NCBI GenBank assembly: GCA_029233985.1
Contig: JARGOK010000002.1
Location: 62,001-126,000 of the forward strand
Source: Candidatus Altimarinota bacterium
GTDB lineage: Bacteria > Patescibacteriota > Gracilibacteria > JAUYGZ01
Direction: 5' to 3'
DNA: 64,000 nucleotides
Both the position numbers and the translations under genes were made by a program. The notes below the pieces were generated by a model. It saw nothing but the letters and a program-made list of their open reading frames with translations. It ran no database searches and was not told where the DNA came from. The number at the start of each line of letters is the position of its first letter. Within the stretch, counting starts at the first letter, position 1. Positions 19,301 through 27,543 of this stretch are shown one piece after another.

Positions 19301-19754
19301 GATCCTTGAAAACAATGTCTTCGCCTTCCCTGACGTCGATCCAATCACATGGTTTGCACAGTTCATTGCTATTGCAAAGATAAACAATCAAGTACATGGA
19401 TACTCCAATGGAGACTTTATACCTTGGAACAACATCGAACGATCGGAAGCCTTCAAAATCTTGATCAATACAGCAGCACGAGACAACTCAAAGATACGAT
19501 CTGACCTCGACCTCGCCAAAAATGAAAACGACAGAGGTCCTTGGTTCGCAGCCTTTGACCAAGTGGTCAATATGTACGGAGGATTCAAAACAGCCAAATC
19601 AGTAAATCCTGGAATCACGCTCAGTAAAAAAATGAGCCGTCAAGAGGCTGCAGATGTCATCTATACCACTATCAGAAACGCTGGAATAGACGCCAAGAGT
19701 CAGCTCGCACAACTCAAGCAAGCTCTTGCACAAATCGACGCTCTCTCACTCTAA
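16320..19754 (+). CDS. SLH-domain surface protein with tandem repeats
   Basis: 1144 residues. Signal peptide (about 1-36), then five copies of a repeat of about 97 residues beginning near 41, 139, 237, 334 and 430, each with FPAQPVSF-I-DNN-GAQ, NAFP-GDFTV-ITNMPAGF and a closing FTINI-QN; a sixth degenerate copy starts near 525. A linker GGGGGSRRRRN near 607 leads to two cadherin-like modules (about 620-870). A second glycine run precedes three S-layer-homology domains at about 905-1144, recognisable by FPDVDP-TWFAQFIAIA and ITRAAFTKMM. SLH domains bind cell-wall polymers, so this is likely a wall-bound or S-layer component. Its own promoter is upstream. Confidence 0.85.
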   Translation: MKNFLSHIAKRFTAFTMALVLALSSTIISVPQTIAQGAPGALNFSFNTPNTFPAQPVSFTINDDNNGGAQQAFGNDIFGNNAFPSGDYTVNVTNMPAGFSIIAGANYSVATANSAQLTLAPGGNQLLLINIAQNASILDLDFSTPATFPAQPVSFTVNDNNAAGNQIASSNDTLLNNAFPAGDFTVNVTNMPAGFAIAPGNNYTVASSNSATFSTVVGGNLDFTINITQNSSILEIDFNRPAMFPVQPIIFTVNDNNNAGAQVAASNNDLINNAFPAGDFTVNITNMPAGFAIAPGNNYAVASSNSATFTTVAGGNLDFTINIAQNSADLTFNFNTPGTFPAQPVSFSITDNNGGAQVAAGDNMLQNNAFPLGDFTVTITNMPAGFIITPGNTYTVASTNTATFSTTAGGNLNFTINIVQNSGTVNLSFNRPGNFPAQPIAFIITDNNGGAQVAAGNDTLLNTAIPTGDFTITLTNLPAGFNIGANAGYTATGPNSATFSVVQGQVLNLGVNILDGSSGTGALQFNLTPATQTVAYTITGQNTGTTVAGTNTFNNNALPADTYTIAFSLPGAQVIQAGAGFTASGKSVSLVLNAGDNLNFTFNIVGNGGGGGSRRRRNRAPSFFATNDNKNGTPFGDSPVNYTVFTDEAISITLTATDMNMDDNLKLEFINDGSKAGNKAIYTPHIPPMMQSEKKATLTWTPMASDIGETVFTFKASDDFEATAEYSIVVNVVEQPTNKLPTITFSTADGAVQNPLHIKKGSMNLDLMVTAKDENTNQLLDLRLLVDAASSNNKAMFSITNPPVTDFLAERGFNPANGRFQWMAKDAAASADPYKFVFQVISGLDTVMVTLNIFISENGNVTIAPPTTPPTTPRTVTPEQPNGGGGSGGGGGGGVNQRVPFPDDVEGNENLTDEERTALQDKIKSCQFRDNKTESVVMLCVLGVINGPTSTRNFSGEKKNQKYFGREKITRAAFTKMMVNITYQPSKIERVAKLILENNVFAFPDVDPITWFAQFIAIAKINNQVHGYSNGDFIPWNNIERSEAFKILINTAARDNSKIRSDLDLAKNENDRGPWFAAFDQVVNMYGGFKTAKSVNPGITLSKKMSRQEAADVIYTTIRNAGIDAKSQLAQLKQALAQIDALSL
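16440..17890 (+). repeat. Tandem repeat of about 291-294 bp inside the SLH gene
   Basis: Five diverged in-frame copies encode the repeated domain; the best-conserved DNA is around the FPAQPVS and NMPAGF codons. Copies 2 and 3 are closest to one another, suggesting recent duplication. Confidence 0.8.
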
Positions 19755-19767
19755 AAACAAACCTGCC

Positions 19768-19793
19768 TAGGGACGCGCAGAAGCGCGTCCCTA
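19768..19793 (+). terminator. Strong hairpin after the SLH gene
   Basis: TAGGGACGCGC at 19768-19778 pairs perfectly with GCGCGTCCCTA at 19783-19793, loop AGAA, 13 bases past the stop. There is no T-run, so it may protect the mRNA end rather than terminate. Confidence 0.45.
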
Positions 19794-19830
19794 CAGCAAA
19801 CAAAACAAAAACTCACATCATCAACAGACT

Positions 19831-19875
19831 CCTCTCCTCCACCGCTACACTGCATAAGGACTGAGGGGTTTTTTG
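19831..19875 (+). terminator. Probable Rho-independent terminator
   Basis: CCTC and TCC near 19831-19840 can pair with GGA and GAGG near 19858-19866, followed by TTTTTT. The stem is weak but the T-run and place fit termination of the SLH transcript. Confidence 0.45.
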
Positions 19876-19895
19876 TTTATAAAAATATCAATCGA

Positions 19896-20020
19896 AATCC
19901 CACACCATAAAACACCCTACACATCCGAATTAACAAATAAAAACAAACACCATTCATTACTTTATAATGAATAGTATTAAAATTTGTACATTCGGATGTG
20001 ATGGTTCACAGTGTGGGATT
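19896..20020. repeat. Nested palindrome between SLH gene and aroA
   Basis: Three nested inverted repeats share a centre: AATCCCACAC at 19896-19905 with GTGTGGGATT at 20011-20020; CACATCCGAAT at 19920-19930 with ATTCGGATGTG at 19990-20000; ATTCATT with AATGAAT around 19953-19973. The outer right arm overlaps the last codons of aroA. It could be a bidirectional terminator or a small palindromic element. Confidence 0.5.
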
Positions 20021-21298
20021 CGGATCGTCGTTCATCCTCCGCCTCTCCAACTCCTCCCAAAACCTCGGATACGTCTTCCCAACACATTCCGGATCCAATA
20101 TCTCCAAATTTCCCAGCTTTGTCCCAAGAACAGCAAAACTCATCGCAATACGATGATCGACGTAGGTATCTATTTGAATTACTTGTTGATCATTATACTT
20201 TTCCATATCTAAAGGATCTATCTGCATCCAGTCCTCACCAGTCTCTACCAAAACACCAATTTTTTTCAATTCAGTTGCCATCGCCGCAATACGATCCGTC
20301 TCCTTTACACGTAACGACCCAATATTCACTATCCTTACAGGATACTCCATCAAAGGAGCCATCGCCATCAACATCAAAGATGCATCAGGCATATCATTCA
20401 TATCAATCTCGATTATGTTATTCCCCTTCATAAAGAGACGAGGATCTGTCTGAATAGAATTCACCAATTCCAAAAACCCCACATCTCCCTGCACAGACCC
20501 TTCACTCAAATTCATGATCTCAACCTCACTCCCATGTAAATAATCCAACCCCCACCAATAGACAGCACCTGAGGCATCACCTTCCACATCATATTCATCA
20601 CATTCTAGGTCAGCAGGCTCAACACCAACAATGCCACCTTCAAACATGACTTCCCCACCCCACTCTTCTATCATATGCTGTGTGATCTCCACATAAGGCT
20701 TGGAAATAAGAGGCCCATCTAGTGTAATCTCTAAGCCATTTTCAAGAGAAGACCCAATCAGCATCAACGATGTAACATATTGACTACTAGCATTTCCTCG
20801 CACAGAAACCTTTGAAAAGGGCTCATGCTTCACTTCAATCTGAATAGGAGGATAGCCTTTTTTTTCCAAATAGCTCACTTCAACACCCATGATTCGGAGC
20901 GCATCGACTAAGGCAGAAATAGGCCTCTCTTCTTTCATCCGTTTCACACCGGTCAAAATCGTCTTTCCATATCGAAGACACATCAAACTACTCAAGAATC
21001 GAATCGATGTCCCAGAATTCCCTAAAAACAACTCTATATCATTTTCATTTTCAACCCAGGATCCATTATTAATAATTTTCACACCATCTTCTCTCTCTTT
21101 AATAGTAAGACCAAGCTGTCGCAATGCACTTATCATCAGCTGTATATCTTCAGCTTCAAAGTTCCCTTTTATTTCATACTCTCCAATCGTCTGAGCCGCC
21201 AAAATAAAAGCCCTATTTGCCATCGACTTCGACGCCGGCAAAGTAATACAGTATTTTAATCCAGTTAAATCAAGTTTTTTTACACGCACAGAGTCCAT
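20006..21298 (-). CDS. aroA: 3-phosphoshikimate 1-carboxyvinyltransferase (EPSP synthase)
   Basis: 430 residues. It joins phosphoenolpyruvate to shikimate-3-phosphate in aromatic amino-acid synthesis. Family marks seen: LPASKSMANRAFILAA near 21 (phosphate-binding Lys), GNSGTSIRFL near 92 for the PEP loop (the second residue of the usual NAGTA is replaced), EERPISALVDALR, GNASSQYVTSLMLIG near 170, DASGAVYWW near 240, and PDASLMLMAMA plus LRVKETDRIAAM near 310-340. Full length. No other shikimate gene is adjacent. Start at 21298. Confidence 0.93.
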   Translation of the reverse strand: MDSVRVKKLDLTGLKYCITLPASKSMANRAFILAAQTIGEYEIKGNFEAEDIQLMISALRQLGLTIKEREDGVKIINNGSWVENENDIELFLGNSGTSIRFLSSLMCLRYGKTILTGVKRMKEERPISALVDALRIMGVEVSYLEKKGYPPIQIEVKHEPFSKVSVRGNASSQYVTSLMLIGSSLENGLEITLDGPLISKPYVEITQHMIEEWGGEVMFEGGIVGVEPADLECDEYDVEGDASGAVYWWGLDYLHGSEVEIMNLSEGSVQGDVGFLELVNSIQTDPRLFMKGNNIIEIDMNDMPDASLMLMAMAPLMEYPVRIVNIGSLRVKETDRIAAMATELKKIGVLVETGEDWMQIDPLDMEKYNDQQVIQIDTYVDHRIAMSFAVLGTKLGNLEILDPECVGKTYPRFWEELERRRMNDDPNPTL

Positions 21299-21427
21299 TC
21301 AAAAGAGTTACATCAGCAAAATTATAACAGAAAACCAACAAGAAAGACGGGGGAAATCGACGTCTCTACGGCTAGTAGAAAATCTGTGCAACCACCATAA
21401 TCAGTAAAAATTTGTGATCCAGCCCTT

Positions 21428-22741
21428 CTACTCCAACAACTCCTCATAATCCACGGACATCATGGTCACATCGTACGGTCTTGTCGAATAATTCCCAGAA
21501 GAAGGAAACACTTTATTTGCATACACCTCTTTCATAAACCTATATTTATCAGCTAGCACAGGATGTTCTCGTTGCCATTGCTCAAAAGTTCTTCCCTGAA
21601 GAACATAGAGGGCAAAAATCTCAGCAAAGTCTTCAAAAGGATCGGACAAACCGTATCCAGAAGCAAAAGCATTTCGATCATCAACATGCTCAAAATTACT
21701 CTCCCAACTGTATTTATAAAACTCTACACTGGGATCTTCTTCTAGCAATCGATACGAACCATCAAAAAACTGACTCTTTGGCCCAACAGAAACTTCACGG
21801 TGAAGATCCCAAATATGACCAAACTCATGCACTAAAACTCGGAAAAAATCCAATTCCTCTCCTTTCATAAAGACCACCCCAACCCCAGACATTCCACGAC
21901 GCATTTTCGAATCACCATACACCACATATACTCTTTGAATACGCTGATCAAAATCCCCAGGCATAATCGACAACCCTGTAGCTATTTGAGATGCATGTTG
22001 AGGGTTTAGCTGTCGCCCACTTCCAGACTTATCATTCACAGTAATCAAAATATCTCCAGAAGGGTTTTGAGGGTTCTTTTCCCAATACGTATAAATTTCT
22101 TTAGCTTTTTTTCTGTCTTCTAATAATTTTTTCTGCTGATCCAACAAAGTTCGAAGTCTCTGCCAACGCTGTCGCAAAATACTCTCTTGCGCAATCAGCT
22201 GGTTTCGTACTCCTTCATCCTCCAAACGGGATGAGACAGAAAATAAGGTGGAGGCATCTTGTTCAAATTTTTCTTCGAGCTCCTGTCGTTGAACCAATTG
22301 CTCCACAACTTTGACCTGATCATCAAAAAACTTCAAATCTTGCTCTTCTTCATTCAAACTCTGTTGCCCCTGGAGCTCAATTTCTTTCAAGCGGTTTTCA
22401 ATTTCCTTAATCTCAACTTGGACACTAACCAGCTCCTCACTTTGCCCTTGGTCAACCAGCAGTTCTTCTCTCATTTTCTGTGTCTCCAGCTGTAGACGAA
22501 GCTGTTTTTGATCTACAATAAAATTATCTTTTCTTTTGATGTATGCTCTCCTCCGAGCATCAGCAATACTTTTTGATCGCGCCAGCTGTCGCTGAAGCTG
22601 CTCTAAATCAGTACGAGCTGCCACTTCCTGCAAAAAAGAGAGCTCTTCCATATCTACCAACGCACCCAAAAAACCAACATACCCCCCTACAACAAAGAGC
22701 ACCACACACAACACCAAGGTAACCAAACGAGTCCACTTCAT
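21428..22741 (-). CDS. Membrane-anchored coiled-coil zinc metalloprotease-like protein
   Basis: 437 residues. A hydrophobic segment at about 5-28 is followed by a long coiled coil (about 30-220, rich in Q, E, K, L). The C-terminal domain carries HEFGH at 305-309 and a downstream EDFAE with glutamates at 370 and 374, the layout of a gluzincin with a glutamate third zinc ligand, reminiscent of the anthrax lethal-factor-type fold. The active domain is predicted outside the membrane. It is the last gene of a minus-strand run that begins with an ABC transporter, and it is a paralogue of the preceding gene. The protease call is by motif; the substrate is unknown. Confidence 0.65.
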   Translation of the reverse strand: MKWTRLVTLVLCVVLFVVGGYVGFLGALVDMEELSFLQEVAARTDLEQLQRQLARSKSIADARRRAYIKRKDNFIVDQKQLRLQLETQKMREELLVDQGQSEELVSVQVEIKEIENRLKEIELQGQQSLNEEEQDLKFFDDQVKVVEQLVQRQELEEKFEQDASTLFSVSSRLEDEGVRNQLIAQESILRQRWQRLRTLLDQQKKLLEDRKKAKEIYTYWEKNPQNPSGDILITVNDKSGSGRQLNPQHASQIATGLSIMPGDFDQRIQRVYVVYGDSKMRRGMSGVGVVFMKGEELDFFRVLVHEFGHIWDLHREVSVGPKSQFFDGSYRLLEEDPSVEFYKYSWESNFEHVDDRNAFASGYGLSDPFEDFAEIFALYVLQGRTFEQWQREHPVLADKYRFMKEVYANKVFPSSGNYSTRPYDVTMMSVDYEELLE

Positions 22742-22873
22742 AAAAAAAATTATTCTTCACCACAAAGATAAAGAATCACAAGAAGCATGACAAGCAGCAC
22801 AAATAGCCAATAAACAAAAACTTGGTTAAATATTTCAAAAGCACTCCAAACTCAAATCTTCAAACGAAGAACT

Positions 22874-23974
22874 CTAAAGAAGATCCTCCAAATCAAACCC
22901 CATTTTTGTGACATCAAAGGGTCTATCTGTATACAAAAAACTCGCTTCATACCCTCTATTTTCAAATACGCTTCTCATATAATCATATTTTTTTGCCATT
23001 ACAGTATTTTCCAAGGCCCATTGTGAAAAGGTCTTATTCTGCAATACGTATAACACAAAGGCCTCGGCAAAGTCTTCATAATATTTCGACATACCATAAC
23101 CAGAAGCATAAGCTTTTGGGTCAGGATCAGATTCATGGGCATCCTCCCAACTCAAATCATAATAAGCAATACTGGGATCGTCTTGAAAAAAGCGGTACTG
23201 TCCCAAATAAAAATCACTCAATTCTCCATCATTGATTTCAGAATAAAAATCATAAACATGCCCAAACTCATGCAACAAAACAGCAAAAATATCATCATGT
23301 TCCTCCTTCACAAATACCACACCAGGACCACTCATCCCTCTTCTACTCATCTTTGGATCATTTTTCACAAGATAAAGTTTTTTCAAACGTTTTTCAAAGC
23401 CTTGTGGCATTAAACTCAAAGCAGCAGAAATCTGAGCAACATGAACATCACGAAGAGAAAGCTCTTGAGATCCAGATCTATCCAAAACCTGAATAACAAC
23501 ATTTTCAGGTAGTTCTTGTGATTTATCAGCCCAAACCTCTTGAATTTCTTGGGACTGAACTCTTTCTTTTTCCCAAGTCTTGAGAACATTTATCACAGGA
23601 ATATCATCAGAGCCAACTTCATAGTTTTCTTGCGGCACTTGAGAGGATTTTTCCTTCAATCTTTCCCGAAGGTCTTTCAATTTTTTTCTTTGTTCCAAAA
23701 GAAAAGAGCGGCTTGAACGATCCTTTCTTTCGTACTTTGGGATACTTTTTTGTTTCAAAATATTTCCAGATAATATTGTTCCAGCAGGATCTTGTAATGA
23801 TTCCGCATGGTCAATAAGCTGATCCAATTGTTTCTCATCTTGATCAAGAAAAAACCCCCACTTCTGACGATTAATTTCAAGTGACTCTTTCATCATCTGA
23901 AGATCATTTTCAATGGAGACGTACCCAAAAAAACCTCCAGCAACGAACGCCAATACAATAAAGAGGTTTTTCAT
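22874..23974 (-). CDS. Membrane-anchored zinc metalloprotease-like protein (paralogue)
   Basis: 366 residues from ATG at 23974 (MKNLFIVLAFVAGGFFGYV), which gives a proper N-terminal anchor and avoids overlap with the gene upstream. A short coiled region follows, then the same C-terminal domain as the next gene: HEFGHVYDFYSE at 235 onward, MSRRGMSGPGVVFVK before it, and EDFAEAFVLYVLQ after it. Tandem duplication is clear. It lies 34 bases after the DUF4340-like gene and is probably co-transcribed with the ABC system. Confidence 0.65.
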   Translation of the reverse strand: MKNLFIVLAFVAGGFFGYVSIENDLQMMKESLEINRQKWGFFLDQDEKQLDQLIDHAESLQDPAGTILSGNILKQKSIPKYERKDRSSRSFLLEQRKKLKDLRERLKEKSSQVPQENYEVGSDDIPVINVLKTWEKERVQSQEIQEVWADKSQELPENVVIQVLDRSGSQELSLRDVHVAQISAALSLMPQGFEKRLKKLYLVKNDPKMSRRGMSGPGVVFVKEEHDDIFAVLLHEFGHVYDFYSEINDGELSDFYLGQYRFFQDDPSIAYYDLSWEDAHESDPDPKAYASGYGMSKYYEDFAEAFVLYVLQNKTFSQWALENTVMAKKYDYMRSVFENRGYEASFLYTDRPFDVTKMGFDLEDLL

Positions 23975-24008
23975 AAAGATACTGAGGATTTGCTCAAAAA
24001 AAATTCTA

Positions 24009-25046
24009 TTACTCAGTAGGAATCTCAAGAGGTACTTCTTCTGACGCAACAGGAGATCCTTCTTCCAAAGTTGAGCTCTCATCTTCCCCTAAAGATTGTT
24101 CTTTAATTTTTTCAACAAGGGCATCCACAAACAGTGGCCTCAATGGGACTGAGAAATCAGAAGAAAGAGTAAAAACAGTGTCTTGACCACTCACAGAAGC
24201 AAGATAAAGAGGATTATCATCATCAGTCTTTTGGATTGATACGACTGACTGCATCCCATCACTCAAAGTAAAAGTCAAAAAATTCTGTGCACCATCTACT
24301 ACTATCCCATCTTCAGCAAAACCAGTAGCCTTGAAGGCCAAAAGCCCTTCATAATAAGCATCAACAGCGTCAACATCTTCTATAGGAGTGGTCACACCAT
24401 CCTGATTCCAGATCCACGATCCAAGTGAATCCTGAGAAAAACTCCAAACATCTTCACCTATTCGAACTTCTAGTTCTTTAATATCATCTTGGTCAGTTAA
24501 GACAAGATGTTTATTTTTCCAGGCTTCTGCATCATAAGCGAAAAAACGACTCACTTGAGTATTCACCTCACGAACTTCATCTTCTCCGTCAATTCGTGCG
24601 TAAAGAGCAGTACTTGTGTTGCCCCCATTTCCAAAATACATTTTCAAATAGTTCTCTTCTCCATTTGATAGTACAAGCATTTTCTGAGTATCATCTGTAA
24701 GTCCATATTTTTGCCAATTTTCTTTATTTTTTGAAACAACTGTACCAACAGAAAGCCCTATGAGTTCTTCCAATAAAACCGAGGATTCATCACGATCAAC
24801 AACGGATCCGTCTTCAAGAGTAAAATCAGTTCCGTTCTCAGTCAAAAGAACAGTTTCAATTTCTGGACTTTTTATCACAACTTGATCAAGAGACTCCAGT
24901 TGTTGTTCAGAAAGAATTGCTTTATCAGTCTTCGCATTCTTTCGAGCTTTATCACTTCCTTCATTTTCAAAGAAGACTACAAAAAGGAGCAAAACTACAA
25001 ACAATCCAGCAAACAAATACGTAGATCGAAAACGAGACGATTTCAT
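24009..25046 (-). CDS. DUF4340-like membrane-anchored protein of a Gld-type ABC cluster
   Basis: 345 residues from ATG at 25046 (MKSSRFRSTYLFAGLFVVLLL). One N-terminal transmembrane segment, then a beta-rich exported part with repeats of the pattern YGLTDDTQKMLVLSNGEENYLKMYFG and WKNKHLVLTDQDDIKELEV, typical of DUF4340 proteins found beside GldG-like genes. The C-terminus is acidic. Only 23 bases separate it from the GldG-like gene upstream, so they form one operon. Function in the complex is unknown. Confidence 0.75.
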   Translation of the reverse strand: MKSSRFRSTYLFAGLFVVLLLFVVFFENEGSDKARKNAKTDKAILSEQQLESLDQVVIKSPEIETVLLTENGTDFTLEDGSVVDRDESSVLLEELIGLSVGTVVSKNKENWQKYGLTDDTQKMLVLSNGEENYLKMYFGNGGNTSTALYARIDGEDEVREVNTQVSRFFAYDAEAWKNKHLVLTDQDDIKELEVRIGEDVWSFSQDSLGSWIWNQDGVTTPIEDVDAVDAYYEGLLAFKATGFAEDGIVVDGAQNFLTFTLSDGMQSVVSIQKTDDDNPLYLASVSGQDTVFTLSSDFSVPLRPLFVDALVEKIKEQSLGEDESSTLEEGSPVASEEVPLEIPTE

Positions 25047-25069
25047 AAAACGACAATTAAAATACAGAA

Positions 25070-26743
25070 CTACAGTTTTAAAAAGTTTTCTTCTCTTCTC
25101 CGAATCCAAATACGAACGACTCCATAGAGAACCAAGAAAATAGGAACAAACAAGATACCAAAGAATTTGATAAGATTCTTCTCAATAGAACTGTACTCAC
25201 CAAGTGGCTCATTTGTAATCTGCTTTGAACGAACATTAACAAGTTCTTCACCAAAAGTCATAAAATCAATCATATTTTGAAAAACTACTAGACCACTCTG
25301 ATCATTTTGAACGATCCCATCAGCAATAAAATCTGAATCAGCAAAAACAATCAACTTCCCTTCAGACTGCGCTTCAGTAAGAACTTCTCGACCAGTTCGA
25401 TTATTGTCCTGAGCAACATTTACCAGTTCAAAATCCTTTTCTTCTCCAGTTTCTCTCCACTCTTGCAAAAAAGGTACTCTGTCAGCAGAAGAAATTCGAG
25501 GAAAGAGTCCAGTCAGATAAACACCAACTGGTTGCGATCCAACTTCTTCAGCAGTTGGCTGTGGAACTCCATTAGGGTTCAAATTGAAAGGGAAAGTTTG
25601 AGTCCATGATTGCTGAGAAGAGTTGACAAATCTGTCGTAGGTTAGAGCTTCAATTTTTTCTTCAACTGACAGAGTTGTTACAAATCGAAGAACAAAACTC
25701 TGAACCTTCTTTACGATGGGATTTTGTGAAAAGTTTTGAGAAACCATTCTTACGAAAGGAGGATAAGGCAAAACGTAAAACTGTCCAGGGCCAGCACTAA
25801 AGTTTGTCAGCTCATTAACAGAATCCAGGAGAAGCGTTTGATTGACCACAACACCAAGAGATTCAAAAAGTGTATTCAGATTTGTATCACGAAGGTCGAT
25901 ATTTATTCCTTCAAGTTGATTCACAGAATCAATCAAGAAAATCGCCTTACCTCCATTCAGCATATATTGATCGACTTCAAATATATCTCGTTCAGATAGG
26001 TCTCTTTGAGCACCAGCTACAACCAAAACATCAACATTCTCCAATGTTTGCCCCTTTGAAAAATCAACATTTCTCACAAGATAATTTTCAGAGAGAACCC
26101 GTTTCACAAGAGAAAAATCTTGATTTGGCAACGAAGGAGCACCTTGAATACCAGATCCAAACTCATGCTCTCCGTGTCCGAGCAAAAAAGCGACTTCAAA
26201 AGCACGTGGCTGAGTCAATTTCAAGATTCGTGAAGTAATATCATACTCCAGGTTACCGAGTTCCTGTTGTTGAATGATAGGCATAGATTCCGTTTTCCCT
26301 TCATAAAAAATAGCCAATCCCATATACCCAGTTTTTACCGAGTAGCTATCATTTTCTAAAACCTGCATTTGAACTTGCTCGACACCGACTCTTTGAGCTT
26401 CTTGTGCAGCATCTACATCTTCAGCAGGATCAACAAACTCAAAATCAAGATTTCCACCAGAATACGCCTCATACTCGCCCAAGATATCACTGATATATTG
26501 TCGAACTGGAACAAACTGAGCTGGAAGATCAGACGTAAAGAAAGCTTTCACTGTAACCAAATCATCCAATTCATTCAAAATAGTCACTGTAGAATCAGAA
26601 ATCGAATACTGATCATTTTGTGTCATATCAAAACGAACAAAATATCGCAAAGAAATAATATTCACTAGAATCAGTATCCCAGCGATCAAAAGCGATAGTG
26701 CTTTATTATTGAGTGAGTGTACAGTCTTATCTCGATAGTCCAT
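25070..26743 (-). CDS. GldG-like ABC transporter auxiliary protein
   Basis: 557 residues. One transmembrane segment near 15-35, then an exported domain with FDMTQNDQYSIS-STVTILNELDDLVTVKAFFT, the pattern of the GldG / ABC_transp_aux family, a DVLVVAGAQRDLSERDI stretch and FLIDSV; a second membrane helix (FFGILFVPIFLVLYGVVRI) lies near the C-terminus. In Bacteroidetes GldG works with GldA and GldF; outside that group the role of these systems is unclear. It stands between the permease and the DUF4340-like gene. Confidence 0.85.
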   Translation of the reverse strand: MDYRDKTVHSLNNKALSLLIAGILILVNIISLRYFVRFDMTQNDQYSISDSTVTILNELDDLVTVKAFFTSDLPAQFVPVRQYISDILGEYEAYSGGNLDFEFVDPAEDVDAAQEAQRVGVEQVQMQVLENDSYSVKTGYMGLAIFYEGKTESMPIIQQQELGNLEYDITSRILKLTQPRAFEVAFLLGHGEHEFGSGIQGAPSLPNQDFSLVKRVLSENYLVRNVDFSKGQTLENVDVLVVAGAQRDLSERDIFEVDQYMLNGGKAIFLIDSVNQLEGINIDLRDTNLNTLFESLGVVVNQTLLLDSVNELTNFSAGPGQFYVLPYPPFVRMVSQNFSQNPIVKKVQSFVLRFVTTLSVEEKIEALTYDRFVNSSQQSWTQTFPFNLNPNGVPQPTAEEVGSQPVGVYLTGLFPRISSADRVPFLQEWRETGEEKDFELVNVAQDNNRTGREVLTEAQSEGKLIVFADSDFIADGIVQNDQSGLVVFQNMIDFMTFGEELVNVRSKQITNEPLGEYSSIEKNLIKFFGILFVPIFLVLYGVVRIWIRRREENFLKL

Positions 26744-26804
26744 ATGATGATAATTTTAGGTTTTACAGAGAAGGTGTAAATCAGCTTATTAAAAGACAAA
26801 TAAT

Positions 26805-27530
26805 CTATTGAAATCGTCGGCCAGCAATATAACGAACATTCAAATACAAGAAATATCCTGTAAATGACAAATAATAAATAACATCTCGCGAATCAATCAC
26901 CCCACGTGCAAGGCTCGCATAATGAGGGCTCAACCCAAGGAATCGAAATACAGGAGAAAGAAATCCTGGCATTGTCACCAAGAAACCAACTTGTCCTATC
27001 AAATAAAAGACAAAACACACAACCATTGACAAAATAAAGGCGATAATTTGATTATCTGTAAGTGCAGAAATGAAGAGACCAAGAGAGAGATAAGCCCCTC
27101 CAAGCAAAAGAAGTCCTAAATAAGTAGAAGCGATCACTCCCCAATCAAGAGGACCTGTATACATCACAATCAAAGGAACACATACTGAAAAAATCAATCC
27201 AATAGTCAAAAAAAGAAACGAAGAAAGAAATTTCGCAAAAACAATCTCGTAATCCTTAATAGGCATCGTCAAAAGCAATTCAATTGTCCCAGACTTTTTT
27301 TCTTCTGCCCAAGTTCGCATAGTAATAGCTGGAACAAGAAAGAGAAAAACTGTAGAAACCGTATCTAAATAACCTCTCACATCTACAACCTTAATAAAAA
27401 AGTAGCCTCGGAAGAAAAAGTAGGCTGGTAAAACCAAAAACACACTAAGAAAAATATAAGCAATAGGAGAATTGAAATAAGATCTCAATTCTTTGCGTGC
27501 GATAGTCCATATAAGAGACAAACTTTCCAT
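26805..27530 (-). CDS. ABC-2 type permease (GldF-like)
   Basis: 241 residues from ATG at 27530 (MESLSLIWTIARKELRSYF). Six predicted membrane helices. The N-terminal KEL-SYF-SPIAYIFL and the cytoplasmic MRTWAEEKKSGTIELLLTMPI are diagnostic of ABC-2 permeases of the GldF / NosY kind. It follows the ATPase gene by 13 bases and precedes the GldG-like gene, as in the gliding-type ABC cluster. Confidence 0.88.
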   Translation of the reverse strand: MESLSLIWTIARKELRSYFNSPIAYIFLSVFLVLPAYFFFRGYFFIKVVDVRGYLDTVSTVFLFLVPAITMRTWAEEKKSGTIELLLTMPIKDYEIVFAKFLSSFLFLTIGLIFSVCVPLIVMYTGPLDWGVIASTYLGLLLLGGAYLSLGLFISALTDNQIIAFILSMVVCFVFYLIGQVGFLVTMPGFLSPVFRFLGLSPHYASLARGVIDSRDVIYYLSFTGYFLYLNVRYIAGRRFQ

Positions 27531-27543
27531 AGGAATACAGGTA

